55,712 nt of DNA from Spirochaetes bacterium ADurb.Bin133 (GCA_002070605.1 MWDO01000014.1:1-55712), one strand, 5' to 3'; shown: positions 35,691 through 43,853, numbered from the stretch's first letter. Program-made: numbers and translations. The notes: generated by a model not told the origin, from the letters alone.

Positions 35691-36372
35691 TTGACACATA
35701 TGGAGCATTTTTCCTAATTTAATAAATTATTCGTCATTTTCTAAAAATTTATCCAAATTTTTGTAAAGAGTTTTCTACTTTTAGTTGTTATATATATTAA
35801 AGAAAAAGGAGAAAACTTTATGAAAAACAAAAAACATCTATTTCATTTTATAGTGTCTGAATCTATGAATAATAACGTCATAGATTTTTTACTAAAAGAG
35901 TTCAAAATTAATACGTTCAGCGAGTTATTTGAAACTATGTTTCGTCTCATTAACAAAAAAATCCCAAAAATGAAAAGAATAATCGGAAATCATCGCTCCG
36001 AATACGCCGTTATAGACAATACCGACGATAAAAGGCTGGATAAATACCTTAGGATCAGCGAAGCGGACTATCTTCAAATAAAAAGATGGCATTCTTTGTA
36101 TAACGAATTCGGTATGGCTTCGACGGTCCGCGATATTATACTGTTTTTTTATAACGGCGTTATGAAATACGGGTTGGAAAGATTTCTTGAGATTATTGGT
36201 AAGAAATTGAAGGTCGATAAATTAAAAAACGACTTTTTGGGTAAAATGACACAACTGTTAAATATCGCCGATCAAAAACGGCTATTATACGCCCTCGTAA
36301 TCGAAAATTATCCCAAATACGTCTACTCTACTTAGAATTATTTTTCTATTCCGCCAAGAAAAACCATCGAGG
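35691..36372 (+). mobile_element. Gene-bearing copy 2 of the dispersed element, degraded ends
   Basis: It has one TTGACACATATGG box at 35691, the conserved 90-bp leader, the 171-aa gene, and a decayed right arm (CCAAGAAAAACCATCGAGG, 36354-36372). No left arm was found, so this copy is probably fixed. Confidence 0.5.
35820..36335 (+). CDS. Element-borne 171-aa protein, copy 2, RHH-like
   Basis: A 171-aa protein that differs from the copy at 52508 at about 13 positions by eye. The central block from GNHRSEYAVIDN to FFYNGVMKYGLE is almost unchanged, while changes cluster after residue 125. The 90 bp upstream, including TTGTAAAGAGTTTTCTAC and the ribosome site AAGGAGAAAAC, are also nearly identical to the other two copies, so the unit was duplicated with its expression signals. 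The likely ribbon-helix-helix layout is described for copy 1. It lies between the acyl carrier protein and PlsC genes and interrupts that set. Confidence 0.65.
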   Translation: MKNKKHLFHFIVSESMNNNVIDFLLKEFKINTFSELFETMFRLINKKIPKMKRIIGNHRSEYAVIDNTDDKRLDKYLRISEADYLQIKRWHSLYNEFGMASTVRDIILFFYNGVMKYGLERFLEIIGKKLKVDKLKNDFLGKMTQLLNIADQKRLLYALVIENYPKYVYST

Positions 36373-36469
36373 CTCAACTCCCGCGTAATATTGTTTTGAC
36401 AATTTTCTTATTTTTTTATATAAATTGCTTATTAGGAGACGTAAAAATTCGGTATTTTCGGAGATATGT

Positions 36470-37387
36470 ATGGGCGATACGACAAAGAAAAAAAGCGCTT
36501 ACATTAAGGATAAAATTAAAATAACACATATTTTATATTCATTTATAGGATATTTAACTTTTATCAGCGTTAATTTAGTATTGATCGCGTTTATACCTTT
36601 GATATTAATAATATCTTTAATTTTTGATCGCGATAAAGTTTTGTTTTCTTACGCTATAAAGATATTTTACAGGATTTTTTATTTTTTAAATTTTGTACAG
36701 AGACACAAAATAAATATGAACGGGCTCAAAAAACCCAAAATTGGTCAAAGAAGGATATATATTCTCAATCACGCTTCCATATTCGACGTTATTCTCATGT
36801 CTATGCTACCCGGGGCGATAAAAGGAGTTATGAAAGAGTCATACGTGAAACTTCCATTGATTGGTTGGATCGCCGTAATATCTGGAAATATTATATTAAA
36901 AGAATATATGGACGCCGGAGAGCAATACGACTTCTTTGTAAAATTACAGGAGAAATTAGAGAGAGGCATACCGATAGTTATATATCCCGAAGGAACGAGA
37001 AGCAAAGACGGAAAAATTGCCAAATTTTACGACGGGGCGTTTAAACTCGCCTTGGACGCAAAGGCCGATATAGTTCCGGTCGTTTTAGACACATGGAACG
37101 TTATCAGACCGGGGGCTTATTGGATCAGAGACGTTATAACGTCGTTTGAGGTTTTGGATACTATTCCTTACGATGAGATTAAAGAGAGAAGTTATCGCGA
37201 AAACGCAAAAATTATAAGAACTATGATGATCAAAGGACTGCTGGATTTACGGGACAAAAGAAGAAGTTCTGAAAAAAATTATTATAGAAAAGCGGATTTA
37301 TACGAACAAATCGATAACGAGATGAGAGAAGAGTATAGAGAACTTGAAAAAAAATACTTCTATGAGATTGAAAAGGCAAAATCGTGA
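36470..37387 (+). CDS. 1-acylglycerol-3-phosphate acyltransferase (PlsC family)
   Basis: A 305-aa membrane-bound acyltransferase making phosphatidic acid for phospholipids. An N-terminal hydrophobic segment (about 28-60) precedes the catalytic NHASIFD (NHx4D) and the second motif PEGTRSKDG. The frame is open from a TTG at 36425, but the ATG at 36470 has CGGAGA 6 nt upstream and I prefer it. Its last bases overlap the GTG start of acpS, so the two are coupled. The position beside ACP and AcpS fits acyl-ACP-dependent lipid synthesis. Confidence 0.87.
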   Translation: MGDTTKKKSAYIKDKIKITHILYSFIGYLTFISVNLVLIAFIPLILIISLIFDRDKVLFSYAIKIFYRIFYFLNFVQRHKINMNGLKKPKIGQRRIYILNHASIFDVILMSMLPGAIKGVMKESYVKLPLIGWIAVISGNIILKEYMDAGEQYDFFVKLQEKLERGIPIVIYPEGTRSKDGKIAKFYDGAFKLALDAKADIVPVVLDTWNVIRPGAYWIRDVITSFEVLDTIPYDEIKERSYRENAKIIRTMMIKGLLDLRDKRRSSEKNYYRKADLYEQIDNEMREEYRELEKKYFYEIEKAKS

Positions 37388-37776
37388 GCGCCGAATTAAA
37401 CATACTAACGGGAATTGATATTGTTAAAAATTCCAGAATAAAAAGAATGCTTGAAAGAAATCCCGACGCGGTAAAAGATATTTTCTCTCCATTAGAGATA
37501 GAATATTGCGAAAAAAAAAGATTTTACGAACAATCTTACGGAGCGAGGTTTGCCGTTAAAGAAGCGATAATAAAAGCTCTGGATCTTGGCATTTTATCTG
37601 CAGAATTGCCAAAAATTGAGATGGTCAATTCTGGTTCCGGCAAACCGATTATAAACATTCATTCAGACAAGATAAAACAAAAGATTTATTCCATGTTGGG
37701 AAAAGATCGCTATACCATAAAAGTTTCCGTAGCTCACGAGAAAGAATACAGCGTCGCATCCGTAATAATATACTAG
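37384..37776 (+). CDS. acpS: Holo-[acyl-carrier-protein] synthase
   Basis: A 130-aa phosphopantetheinyl transferase that activates acyl carrier proteins using CoA. It shows the two acidic Mg2+-binding motifs: GIDIVKNSRI near the N-terminus and RFAVKEAIIKAL. The GSGKPII loop and the final strand VSVAHEKEYSVASVII are typical. The GTG start overlaps the plsC stop by 4 nt. A substrate ACP lies 1.8 kb upstream. Confidence 0.92.
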   Translation: MSAELNILTGIDIVKNSRIKRMLERNPDAVKDIFSPLEIEYCEKKRFYEQSYGARFAVKEAIIKALDLGILSAELPKIEMVNSGSGKPIINIHSDKIKQKIYSMLGKDRYTIKVSVAHEKEYSVASVIIY

Positions 37777-37781
37777 CATAC

Positions 37782-38032
37782 CCCGTCGGTTTTTTTGAGG
37801 GCGCGTAATGAAAATAATTTGACACATATGCGTCGCGCTGAACCCTCGATTTCCCCTCGCATACGCGCGGGACGCGAAATCGAGGGTTCAATAGTCGCGC
37901 GTATATAGCTCCATATGTGTCAAATTTTTAAAACAGTAGAGCGCACCCCGCCGTTTGTCGGTATCATATGTGTCAATTTCTCTCAGGGGCGGCGCATATA
38001 GCTCCATATGTGTCAATTTCAAAAAACCGGCG
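37782..38032. repeat. Dispersed element with nested 15-bp inverted repeat
   Basis: The left arm CCCGTCGGTTTTTTTG (from 37782) and right arm CAAAAAACCGGCG (38020-38032) enclose four CATATG boxes. Nested inside are TGAACCCTCGATTTC (37839-37853) and its perfect complement (37876-37890), able to form a strong hairpin. It explains most of the 400-bp gap between acpS and the OmpA gene. Confidence 0.8.
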
Positions 38033-38058
38033 TAGCGCGTTTTTCAATTTGGTTATTA

Positions 38059-38087
38059 TTGACTTTACGACGAATGCGGTTTATAAT
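38059..38087 (+). promoter_or_regulatory. Promoter of the OmpA-like gene
   Basis: TTGACT (38059-38064), a 17-bp spacer, then TATAAT (38082-38087). It predicts a leader of about 83 nt. Confidence 0.75.
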
Positions 38088-38176
38088 TTTGTATAATTAT
38101 TATCGGATAAATACCGTTTTGAAGAAGTCGGCGAAATTAGAGTTAAAGGAGTTACGATTAGGTATAGCGTTTTAAA

Positions 38177-39409
38177 ATGAGAAAGTTTTTTATTGGTTTT
38201 TATATTCTATATTCTTTAGCGTTGAATTCTTCTGAAAAAGAGATAAATTTTATCTTAAATATGGAATTTAGTTCCGTTCCTATGACTTATGAAGGATTTA
38301 GCGAAAATTATATAATATCTTTCAACGGAATAGTTCAACCCGGATTTCAATATAGTTTTTTTGAATTAGGATTTTCATTCGACGAAATTTATTTTTCCTA
38401 TACAAACAGGCACTTTTTATCAAATTGCGGAATGAATATCTTAAAATTTAGAATTCTACCTAAATTCAATATAAATCCTTATATTTCTATCGAATTCGGC
38501 TCGGGTATAGGGTTATTTAACCAATCTCTCGAATATTCTCAAATAAAAAGATTTAGTAACGTATACGCGCTTGATATCTCTTCTACTTTCAATTTATATC
38601 TGAAAATTAACAATCGATATATAAATTTTCAGATTAACAACGAGGCGGATATTTGCATAGAAAATTCTCGCATATCTGGAATTTATAACGCATTTTTACG
38701 TATAAATATCAATCCTAACATCAATTTTATCAATCTTTTTTCAGATTTGGGGCTGGTTTATCAAAACAACTCTTATTATACCCTTAATACGGTATTTTTT
38801 AGCTGGAAATCCGGAATTTCTCTAAATCTTAAAATTCCGAGATTTATTGACGATTACGGCGTAGTAAACAGACGATATGTAGAATTGTCGCATAACGAGC
38901 CGTTGAATATCGAATCCTCAGAGGACGTCGATTCCTCCTTTATGATTACAGAAAAAGATGCGACCGAAGATATAAGCGTTCCTATTGCCTCCATAGACGA
39001 ATCCGGCGACGACGGCGCGATGGCCGCTCTATTCGAACCAAGCTTGTTTGACGTTACTTACGGGCTATTTATTAATTCAAAAATAGGCGATACAATTCCT
39101 ATACGAAGAATATCTTTTAAGCAAAATTCCGGAACGCCGATAGAAAATTCGTTTGAACAAATCGATATAATTTATGAGATTTTACGGCAAACGCGTATCG
39201 GTATCGCGATCTCATGCTATTCGGACTATCAAGGGGACCCCGACAAAGAGATAGAATTATCAAAAAGCAGAGCCAACTATATTAGAAACTACCTTATCAA
39301 ACGCGGCGTGATGCCAAAAAGAGTAAGGATCATGGCAAGCGCGCGTATCTACAAAAACGACGTGCCGGATAACGAACGCTTTATCGAAGTAAAAATTATC
39401 GAAAAATAA
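38177..39409 (+). CDS. OmpA-family outer membrane protein
   Basis: A 410-aa protein. Residues 1-20 form a signal peptide. Residues about 25-235 contain amphipathic strands rich in Tyr, Phe and Asn (YISIEFGSGIGLFN, YINFQINNEADI) that fit a beta-barrel. A linker with acidic residues (about 250-295) leads to a C-terminal OmpA-like peptidoglycan-binding domain (RISFKQNSGTPIENSFEQID, ELSKSRANYIRNYLIKRGV, RFIEVKII). The protein should tie the outer membrane to the cell wall. The ribosome site is weak. Confidence 0.8.
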   Translation: MRKFFIGFYILYSLALNSSEKEINFILNMEFSSVPMTYEGFSENYIISFNGIVQPGFQYSFFELGFSFDEIYFSYTNRHFLSNCGMNILKFRILPKFNINPYISIEFGSGIGLFNQSLEYSQIKRFSNVYALDISSTFNLYLKINNRYINFQINNEADICIENSRISGIYNAFLRININPNINFINLFSDLGLVYQNNSYYTLNTVFFSWKSGISLNLKIPRFIDDYGVVNRRYVELSHNEPLNIESSEDVDSSFMITEKDATEDISVPIASIDESGDDGAMAALFEPSLFDVTYGLFINSKIGDTIPIRRISFKQNSGTPIENSFEQIDIIYEILRQTRIGIAISCYSDYQGDPDKEIELSKSRANYIRNYLIKRGVMPKRVRIMASARIYKNDVPDNERFIEVKIIEK

Positions 39410-39425
39410 AGTTATCAACATAACT

Positions 39426-39566
39426 CGTCAGTTTTTTGGGGAGGAATGACAACTTTTGGGACAGTTCCTTTAAAATGACACATATGCGTCGGATTGAGAC
39501 AAATAATTCACTGATTAAAATATTTGTTTCATATGTGTCAATTTTCCCACCCCAAAAACTGACGGG
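39426..39566. repeat. Dispersed inverted-repeat element, CGTCAG variant
   Basis: The arms CGTCAGTTTTTTGGGG (39426-39441) and CCCCAAAAACTGACGGG (39550-39566) enclose two CATATG boxes. Read on the minus strand the interior parallels the copy at 9974 (ATTTTAATCAGTGAATTATT). Confidence 0.85.
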
Positions 39567-39574
39567 ATACATCC

Positions 39575-40483
39575 TCAACTATGAGTATGATATTTTTTGT
39601 AAGACTCTTTGAGATTAGAAAAATCGAGATGGGTATATATCTCGGTAGTATTAATACTTTTATGCCCCAATAACAACTGAATTGCCCGAACGTCCGCTCC
39701 GTTTTGGATCAGATGCGTAGCAAAGCTGTGTCTAAGCGAATGAACGCAAAACTCCTTATCTATTCCGGCTAGTTTGCCGGCAATTTTCAAATTTTTCCAT
39801 ATCCCTTTTCTGGTAAGCCGTTCGCCGCGGTAATTTAAAAATAAAGCGTCGGTTTTCTTATTCTTCAACAACAACGGTCTGGATTTTTCAAGATAAATCT
39901 TAAGATCCCCCAATCCTCTTTCGCCGATTGGAACGTAACGCTCTCTTCCTCCCTTACCGAATACTTGAAGTAAATTATCTTTAAATCGAACCGATCCGAC
40001 GTCCAAATCCGAGAGCTCGCTAACTCGCAAGCCGCAGCTATAAATCAATTCAACAATAGTTCTATCTCTAACCCCTTCGGGCTTTGATAAATCAAAATAA
40101 TTTATCAGTTTTTCCACCTCGTCCAGCGATAAGTAAACCGGATTTTTCTTAGAATATTTAGGGCGGTTAATTAATCCCGAAGGATTGTCGTCGATGATTT
40201 TCTCAATTTTAAGAAATTTCAAAAACAAAGATAGCGACGAAAGTTTACGGGCTATCGAACGCGCCGATAAGCCTTTTTTTAAAATCCATACCAAAAAACC
40301 GTCTATACTTTCTAAAGTAAAATAATCTAACATCTCGCCCGCTTTTTTTTCTTTAAGATATTCGTAAAACTGTAATACGTCTTCGTAATAAGCGTAATTA
40401 GTGTTATCTGACAACTTCTTTTCGGATATCAAATAATCCTTAAACTGAAATATCAGATCTTTTAACTTCGTATATAAATCCAA
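39575..40483 (-). CDS. xerD: Tyrosine recombinase XerD/XerC-like
   Basis: A 302-aa site-specific recombinase. The core-binding domain (about 5-95) is followed by the catalytic domain with Arg in SCGLRVSELSDLD, Lys in FGKGGRERYVP, HSLRHSFATHL (His and Arg), LLGHKSINTTEIYTH (His) and the nucleophile Tyr in EIYTHL. Length and motifs match chromosomal-dimer-resolving Xer proteins. No dif site was recognised. The frame is open to a TTG at 40498, but TTG 40483 lies just after GAGGGGAG and gives the usual short N-terminus, so I prefer it; the choice is uncertain. Confidence 0.87.
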   Translation of the reverse strand: MDLYTKLKDLIFQFKDYLISEKKLSDNTNYAYYEDVLQFYEYLKEKKAGEMLDYFTLESIDGFLVWILKKGLSARSIARKLSSLSLFLKFLKIEKIIDDNPSGLINRPKYSKKNPVYLSLDEVEKLINYFDLSKPEGVRDRTIVELIYSCGLRVSELSDLDVGSVRFKDNLLQVFGKGGRERYVPIGERGLGDLKIYLEKSRPLLLKNKKTDALFLNYRGERLTRKGIWKNLKIAGKLAGIDKEFCVHSLRHSFATHLIQNGADVRAIQLLLGHKSINTTEIYTHLDFSNLKESYKKYHTHS

Positions 40484-40513
40484 AAACTCCCCTCTCAAAT
40501 AACGCCGGCCGTA

Positions 40514-41008
40514 TTATATTTTACTCCATTCCGGCGACTCCCTCGTTTTCTCTTCCATATAAATATCGGTCTCCTTGGCGGAAATCTTACGCAACTGATT
40601 ATCTTCATAATTTTTATAATATTCCGTCTTGAATAAAGGTTTTTGCGTTTTACATTTTTTTCCTCTGTTTTTAGAAAGGTAAGCGTTCATATCTTCGTCC
40701 GAAGAAAATATTTTAAAAAACTTCCTCCCCTTATCGTTTTCAATTTCATAAATTCCGCAAGCTTTTTCTAATATAACTTCAGCCGAACGTAGATACAACT
40801 TAGCTATTTCTAGAGTTTTGAAGGGGAAAAGCGCTCTAAATCTACCATTACCGTCTATATCCGCGCAAATATGTCTACCGCAAGTTGAACATATATATTG
40901 TCTATGATTTCGTAGACAACTTTCCGGGTTTATTAAAGGGGTGATTCTTTTATACTTTGAATAACACTCTTGACAAATATTGTTGTCGTCCGAGTTTTTT
41001 ACTTTCAC
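40514..41008 (-). CDS. Cys-rich protein of unknown function
   Basis: A 164-aa protein. The N-terminal third has metal-binding pairs CQEC, CLRNH, CSTCGRHIC, suggesting a zinc ribbon. It is followed by a conserved-looking stretch ALFPFKTLEIAKLYLRSAEVILEKACGIYEI and a charged C-terminus. Similar uncharacterised proteins occur in gut anaerobes as far as I recall. It lies 30 bp upstream of xerD on the same strand and may share its transcript. Confidence 0.65.
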   Translation of the reverse strand: MKVKNSDDNNICQECYSKYKRITPLINPESCLRNHRQYICSTCGRHICADIDGNGRFRALFPFKTLEIAKLYLRSAEVILEKACGIYEIENDKGRKFFKIFSSDEDMNAYLSKNRGKKCKTQKPLFKTEYYKNYEDNQLRKISAKETDIYMEEKTRESPEWSKI

Positions 41009-41079
41009 AATTATCTCCTCATAAAATTTATAGTTTATTTTTTAAGAAAACTCAAGAGTATTATCTGAAAATTAGCGTT

Positions 41080-41183
41080 CCGTCGGTTTTTGGGGATGGA
41101 GAAATAAAATGACACATATGATACCGAAAATAAATTGACACATATGAAACAGGTATTTTCTCTCGCCCCAAAAAACCGACGGG
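41080..41183. repeat. Dispersed inverted-repeat element (104 bp)
   Basis: The arms CCGTCGGTTTTTGGGG and CCCCAAAAAACCGACGGG enclose two boxes. The interior from AAATAAAATGACACATATG to TATTTTCTCTCGCCCC is nearly identical to the copies at 42701 and 43931. Confidence 0.85.
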
Positions 41184-41206
41184 ATACAAAAAGAAGAAAA
41201 ATAGCC

Positions 41207-41272
41207 ATGTCAATCGAAATAACCGTAGATAATAGCGAAATCAATGCGCGTTCGTTGCGGCTTGATTTTTGA
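41207..41272 (+). other. Mini-ORF ending in a solitary CRISPR repeat, copy A
   Basis: ATG to TGA, encoding 21 aa that begin MSIEITVDNSE and end LRLDF. The last codons lie inside the degenerate CRISPR repeat at 41254. The sequence is similar at the amino-acid level to copies B (41592) and D (44062). The start resembles the N-terminus of phage HK97-gp10-like proteins; translation is unproven. Confidence 0.4.
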
Positions 41273-41289
41273 TTTTGATATGGTATAAT
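41254..41289 (+). repeat. Solitary degenerate CRISPR repeat A
   Basis: 36 nt matching the array repeat with two changes; it keeps the TGGTATAAT end and so a possible promoter. It has no second repeat beside it. The RNA gene on the opposite strand (41352-41441) points toward it. Confidence 0.85.
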
Positions 41290-41350
41290 TATAATAAAAT
41301 ACTAAGATATACCCGCGAGGATATATTAAAATGGTTGTAAAAATAAAAAA

Positions 41351-41441
41351 ACCCTCTACAAGAGGGCTTTTGGGGTCTGGAGTTTTCTCATGTATCCTCC
41401 CTACCAGTACTAAAGATAAGACTTTTTTTATTAAAAGTCAA
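41351..41441 (-). ncRNA. Small terminated transcript with an 11-codon ORF
   Basis: On the minus strand: TTGACT (41441-41436), a 17-bp spacer and TATCTT (41418-41413), with a predicted start near 41406. The RNA has GGGAGG 4 nt before an ATG at 41391. The ORF of 11 codons, MRKLQTPKALL, has its stop (41358-41356) inside the terminator stem CCCTCT/AGAGGG (41352-41366), which is followed by seven T. It could be a regulatory RNA, a leader-peptide attenuator cut off from its operon, or a small-peptide gene. Confidence 0.55.
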
Positions 41442-41467
41442 GGCGATTAAATAAAAAAAAGGGTAAT

Positions 41468-41567
41468 CCGTCAGTTTTTTGGGATATGGAAATGGATAAC
41501 GCGAGCCTGTCTCAAAAAAATTGACACATATGGAACAAATATTTTTTATTCCCCAAGAAACTGACGG
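41468..41567. repeat. Dispersed inverted-repeat element (100 bp)
   Basis: The arms CCGTCAGTTTTTTGGG and CCCCAAGAAACTGACGG enclose one TTGACACATATGG box. Confidence 0.8.
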
Positions 41568-41591
41568 AATACAAAAAAAAGAAAAATAGCC

Positions 41592-41648
41592 ATGCCAATC
41601 GAAGTAACCATAGATAATAGCGAAGCCATGTTGCGGTTTGATCTTTGA
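41592..41648 (+). other. Mini-ORF ending in a solitary CRISPR repeat, copy B
   Basis: Encodes MPIEVTIDNSEAMLRFDL, 18 aa, with the last six codons supplied by the CRISPR repeat at 41630. It is the same unit as copies A and D. Confidence 0.4.
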
Positions 41649-41665
41649 TTTTGATATGGTATAAT
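41630..41665 (+). repeat. Solitary CRISPR repeat B
   Basis: An exact copy of the 36-nt array repeat, including the internal promoter elements. Its promoter would drive RNA antisense to the two minus-strand genes at 41688-42651. Confidence 0.9.
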
Positions 41666-41687
41666 TTCAAGTCGTTTAATTAGGCGA

Positions 41688-41969
41688 TTATTTTACAATA
41701 ACATCTTCTTCTTTCTGTTTTGTAGACGACGCTTTCCGGCGTTTGTCATATTTATTTTTATTATCAATTTTCTCGACTAATCTTTCAATCACATCGTTTG
41801 ACAGTTTGTTGAAAATATAATTTCCTTCTTGATTTGGTAAAACATTATTGTGATCAACTTTACCGATTGAGATATCAAAAGGAATTCCTTTTGGAAACGC
41901 CTTACAAGTACGGTCTAATTTATAATGGTTATAATATTCACAGTCAAAACAAGTATAAGTTGACAACAT
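41688..41969 (-). CDS. Small Cys-containing protein, phage-type
   Basis: A 93-aa protein. Its opening CFDCEYYN, then CKAFPKGIPFDISIGKVDHNNVLPNQEGNYIF, resembles small proteins with a CxxC and a GIP-GKVDH motif that are common beside phage head-morphogenesis genes (from memory). The basic tail (KYDKRRKASSTKQK) is unusual. It starts 4 bp after the metallopeptidase-like gene upstream, so the two form a pair. The solitary CRISPR repeat lies 22 bp beyond its stop. Confidence 0.55.
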   Translation of the reverse strand: MLSTYTCFDCEYYNHYKLDRTCKAFPKGIPFDISIGKVDHNNVLPNQEGNYIFNKLSNDVIERLVEKIDNKNKYDKRRKASSTKQKEEDVIVK

Positions 41970-41973
41970 TTTT

Positions 41974-42651
41974 TTAAAAATCCTTTATAATATTAATATA
42001 CAAATCTTTTATCTTTTTGTCAATAATATAATTAAAGAAAATTAAAGTATCGACTTCAGCAATAAATTCAATTTTATTTTCAGCGGCATAACTACTCAAA
42101 TTATCTAAAATTAGTTTTTGTTCTTTATCTGTAAAATTCTCCTTTTCTAATTTTAAATAAATATCTTTATTTTTATTAAACCATTTATAATGACTATATT
42201 CATGTATAAAAAAATGCGATTTCTCGCGAGTAGACCACATTTTGTCTATTTTCATTTTTATTATTTTATTATTTAAATTTTCAAATAATTCGGCATCAGT
42301 ATTAATATAAATAAAATTATCTTCTTTGTGAAATGCCGCAGGGAAAATTATATATTTTTTCCCAAATCCTTTTTTGAAAATATTTACATCAAAAACAACC
42401 TTTTTGGGTAAAACTTCTTTTTTGTTCTTTATCAACTCTAGCGCCTCGTTTACATAATTTGAGACTTTTAGGTCGTTATAAACGACGTCTACTCCCATTT
42501 TATTAGCAATAGACTCCGCTTCTTTAATTGTTTTAGCCGCTTTTATCGGAGAGAGTAAATTTTCTTCCATACTTTTACTTGTATCATAGTTTTTAATATC
42601 TTTCAATAAATCCTTTTTCTTAGTCAGGAGGAAGCCTAACGCCGTCGGCAA
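41974..42651 (-). CDS. Metallopeptidase-like protein, probably 5'-truncated phage gene
   Basis: A 225-aa frame with a zinc-protease motif HEYSH (FIHEYSHYKWF). The upstream KTIKEAESIANKMGVDVVYNDLKVSNYVNEALE is like the C-terminal metallopeptidase-type domain of phage MuF-like head proteins. The only start is a TTG at 42651 without a ribosome site (ATG 42570 also lacks one), and the sequence just upstream passes into a dispersed element. The real gene may therefore have lost its 5' part, leaving a remnant. A toxin-like role with the neighbour at 41688 as partner is an alternative. Confidence 0.5.
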   Translation of the reverse strand: MPTALGFLLTKKKDLLKDIKNYDTSKSMEENLLSPIKAAKTIKEAESIANKMGVDVVYNDLKVSNYVNEALELIKNKKEVLPKKVVFDVNIFKKGFGKKYIIFPAAFHKEDNFIYINTDAELFENLNNKIIKMKIDKMWSTREKSHFFIHEYSHYKWFNKNKDIYLKLEKENFTDKEQKLILDNLSSYAAENKIEFIAEVDTLIFFNYIIDKKIKDLYINIIKDF

Positions 42652-42700
42652 ACTCTTTTTTATTTTCTGTTGATGTTGAGTAAAGAGTTTTCAAGATAGT

Positions 42701-42800
42701 TGCGGTTTTTGGGGATGGGAAATAAAATGACACATATGATACCGAAAATAAATTGACACATATGAAACAGGTATTTTCTCTCGCCCCAAAAAACTAACGG
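42701..42800. repeat. Dispersed inverted-repeat element (100 bp), block C
   Basis: The left end GCGGTTTTTGGGG is atypical (it follows GTT, recalling the CRISPR repeat start); the right end is CCCCAAAAAACTAACGG. The interior is nearly identical to the copy at 41080. The unit that elsewhere leads into a mini-ORF and CRISPR repeat is cut after about 15 nt (ATAGCTACGTCAATC). Confidence 0.75.
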
Positions 42801-42832
42801 AATACAAAAAATAGCTACGTCAATCATACCCG

Positions 42833-43789
42833 TTATTCCAAACGTTTAAAAATTTGATAGCAAAGGTATGTTAAATAAGGGGACGGCGCTTTCTTCTGTC
42901 CAAAATCCCAGTCTTTCAATTTCAGGTATACCGATTCGGGCGTGAAAAAACCATTCTTATCTTGTTTACTTTTTATATGATTAATCATTTCAAGAAAACG
43001 CGGGTCTTCTCGCGCAAATTCGTATTTACTAAGAACTCCGGCTACGCCGACGATATCATACCAGAGCGAAGGCGCTTTCAACTTACGAAAATCAGAGCCC
43101 ATATAGAACATATACGGATGCCAATCAAGGCTATTTTCCCATAAATTTAGCAGCGCTTTTACAGAGAAAGCGGCAACCCGGGAATCCCTATATTCCGGAA
43201 TATGCGACATTAAATCGGCCATAATCAACGTCGCATATGGACAGCAGTCGTCCTTTTTCCCCGGTCCGCGAAACTTGCCCAGCTCGGGCGATACGGCGCA
43301 AGGAAATCCGTTATCGCGGCATAGGGATGCCAGATAATCAACGCCGGGTTTGATGTATTTATGATAATCCGCCCCCGCCTTTAGCAGAGCAAGCAAAAGC
43401 AAAGGCGCGTCGCACAAACACCAGCTGAATACGTCTTCGCCCGCGCCGCCAAAATGCTTTGGAATATTAGTCATGGATTGATAAACGCCGCGCTCATCCC
43501 GGCGTTGAAGTATTTCATTAATAGCCGTTTTGATTTCCGGAACTTTCGCATCAAATCCGAGGTCAAGCAGAAACAGTAGTTTTTGTATCGGCAAATCGGG
43601 ATTCTTATGATTCGTTACCGGGATTCCATGAAAGTTTGCAATATCCGCAAGATTTCTTTTTATACGGCTATCAGCCAACGCCGCGTTTCTGATTTCAACG
43701 AGATCGTCTTTAGGTTCATCCCCTAGGTTGAGACGGATTGCATATTTTAGCCAATCATCGCTTATATCCAATAGTTTTTGATAATCCAT
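42833..43789 (-). CDS. Alpha/alpha-toroid (prenyltransferase/cyclase-like) protein
   Basis: A 318-aa protein, predicted all-helical, with repeated units resembling terpenoid cyclase or prenyltransferase toroids: YQSMTNIPKHFGGAGEDVFSW, YHKYIKPGVDYLASLCRDNGFPCA, and HIKSKQDKNGFFTPESVY. No DxDD or zinc-ligand set that would name an enzyme is obvious. Its base composition is more GC-rich than the neighbouring AT-rich genes, which suggests transfer. Its promoter region is a copy of the cas9 promoter (TGTTATAAT at about 43862-43854). A ribosome site AGATAGGAAA precedes the ATG. Confidence 0.6.
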   Translation of the reverse strand: MDYQKLLDISDDWLKYAIRLNLGDEPKDDLVEIRNAALADSRIKRNLADIANFHGIPVTNHKNPDLPIQKLLFLLDLGFDAKVPEIKTAINEILQRRDERGVYQSMTNIPKHFGGAGEDVFSWCLCDAPLLLLALLKAGADYHKYIKPGVDYLASLCRDNGFPCAVSPELGKFRGPGKKDDCCPYATLIMADLMSHIPEYRDSRVAAFSVKALLNLWENSLDWHPYMFYMGSDFRKLKAPSLWYDIVGVAGVLSKYEFAREDPRFLEMINHIKSKQDKNGFFTPESVYLKLKDWDFGQKKAPSPYLTYLCYQIFKRLE

Positions 43790-43853
43790 TTTCCTATCTC
43801 CCCCCTTTTTTTTATTTCATCTTTATAAAGAAACGTATCGTCTTAATCTAATT

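Noticed and set aside
42701-42720. A third solitary CRISPR repeat starting GTTGCGGTTT
   Set aside because: Only the first ten bases match; the rest is the left end of a dispersed element (TTTGGGGATGGG).
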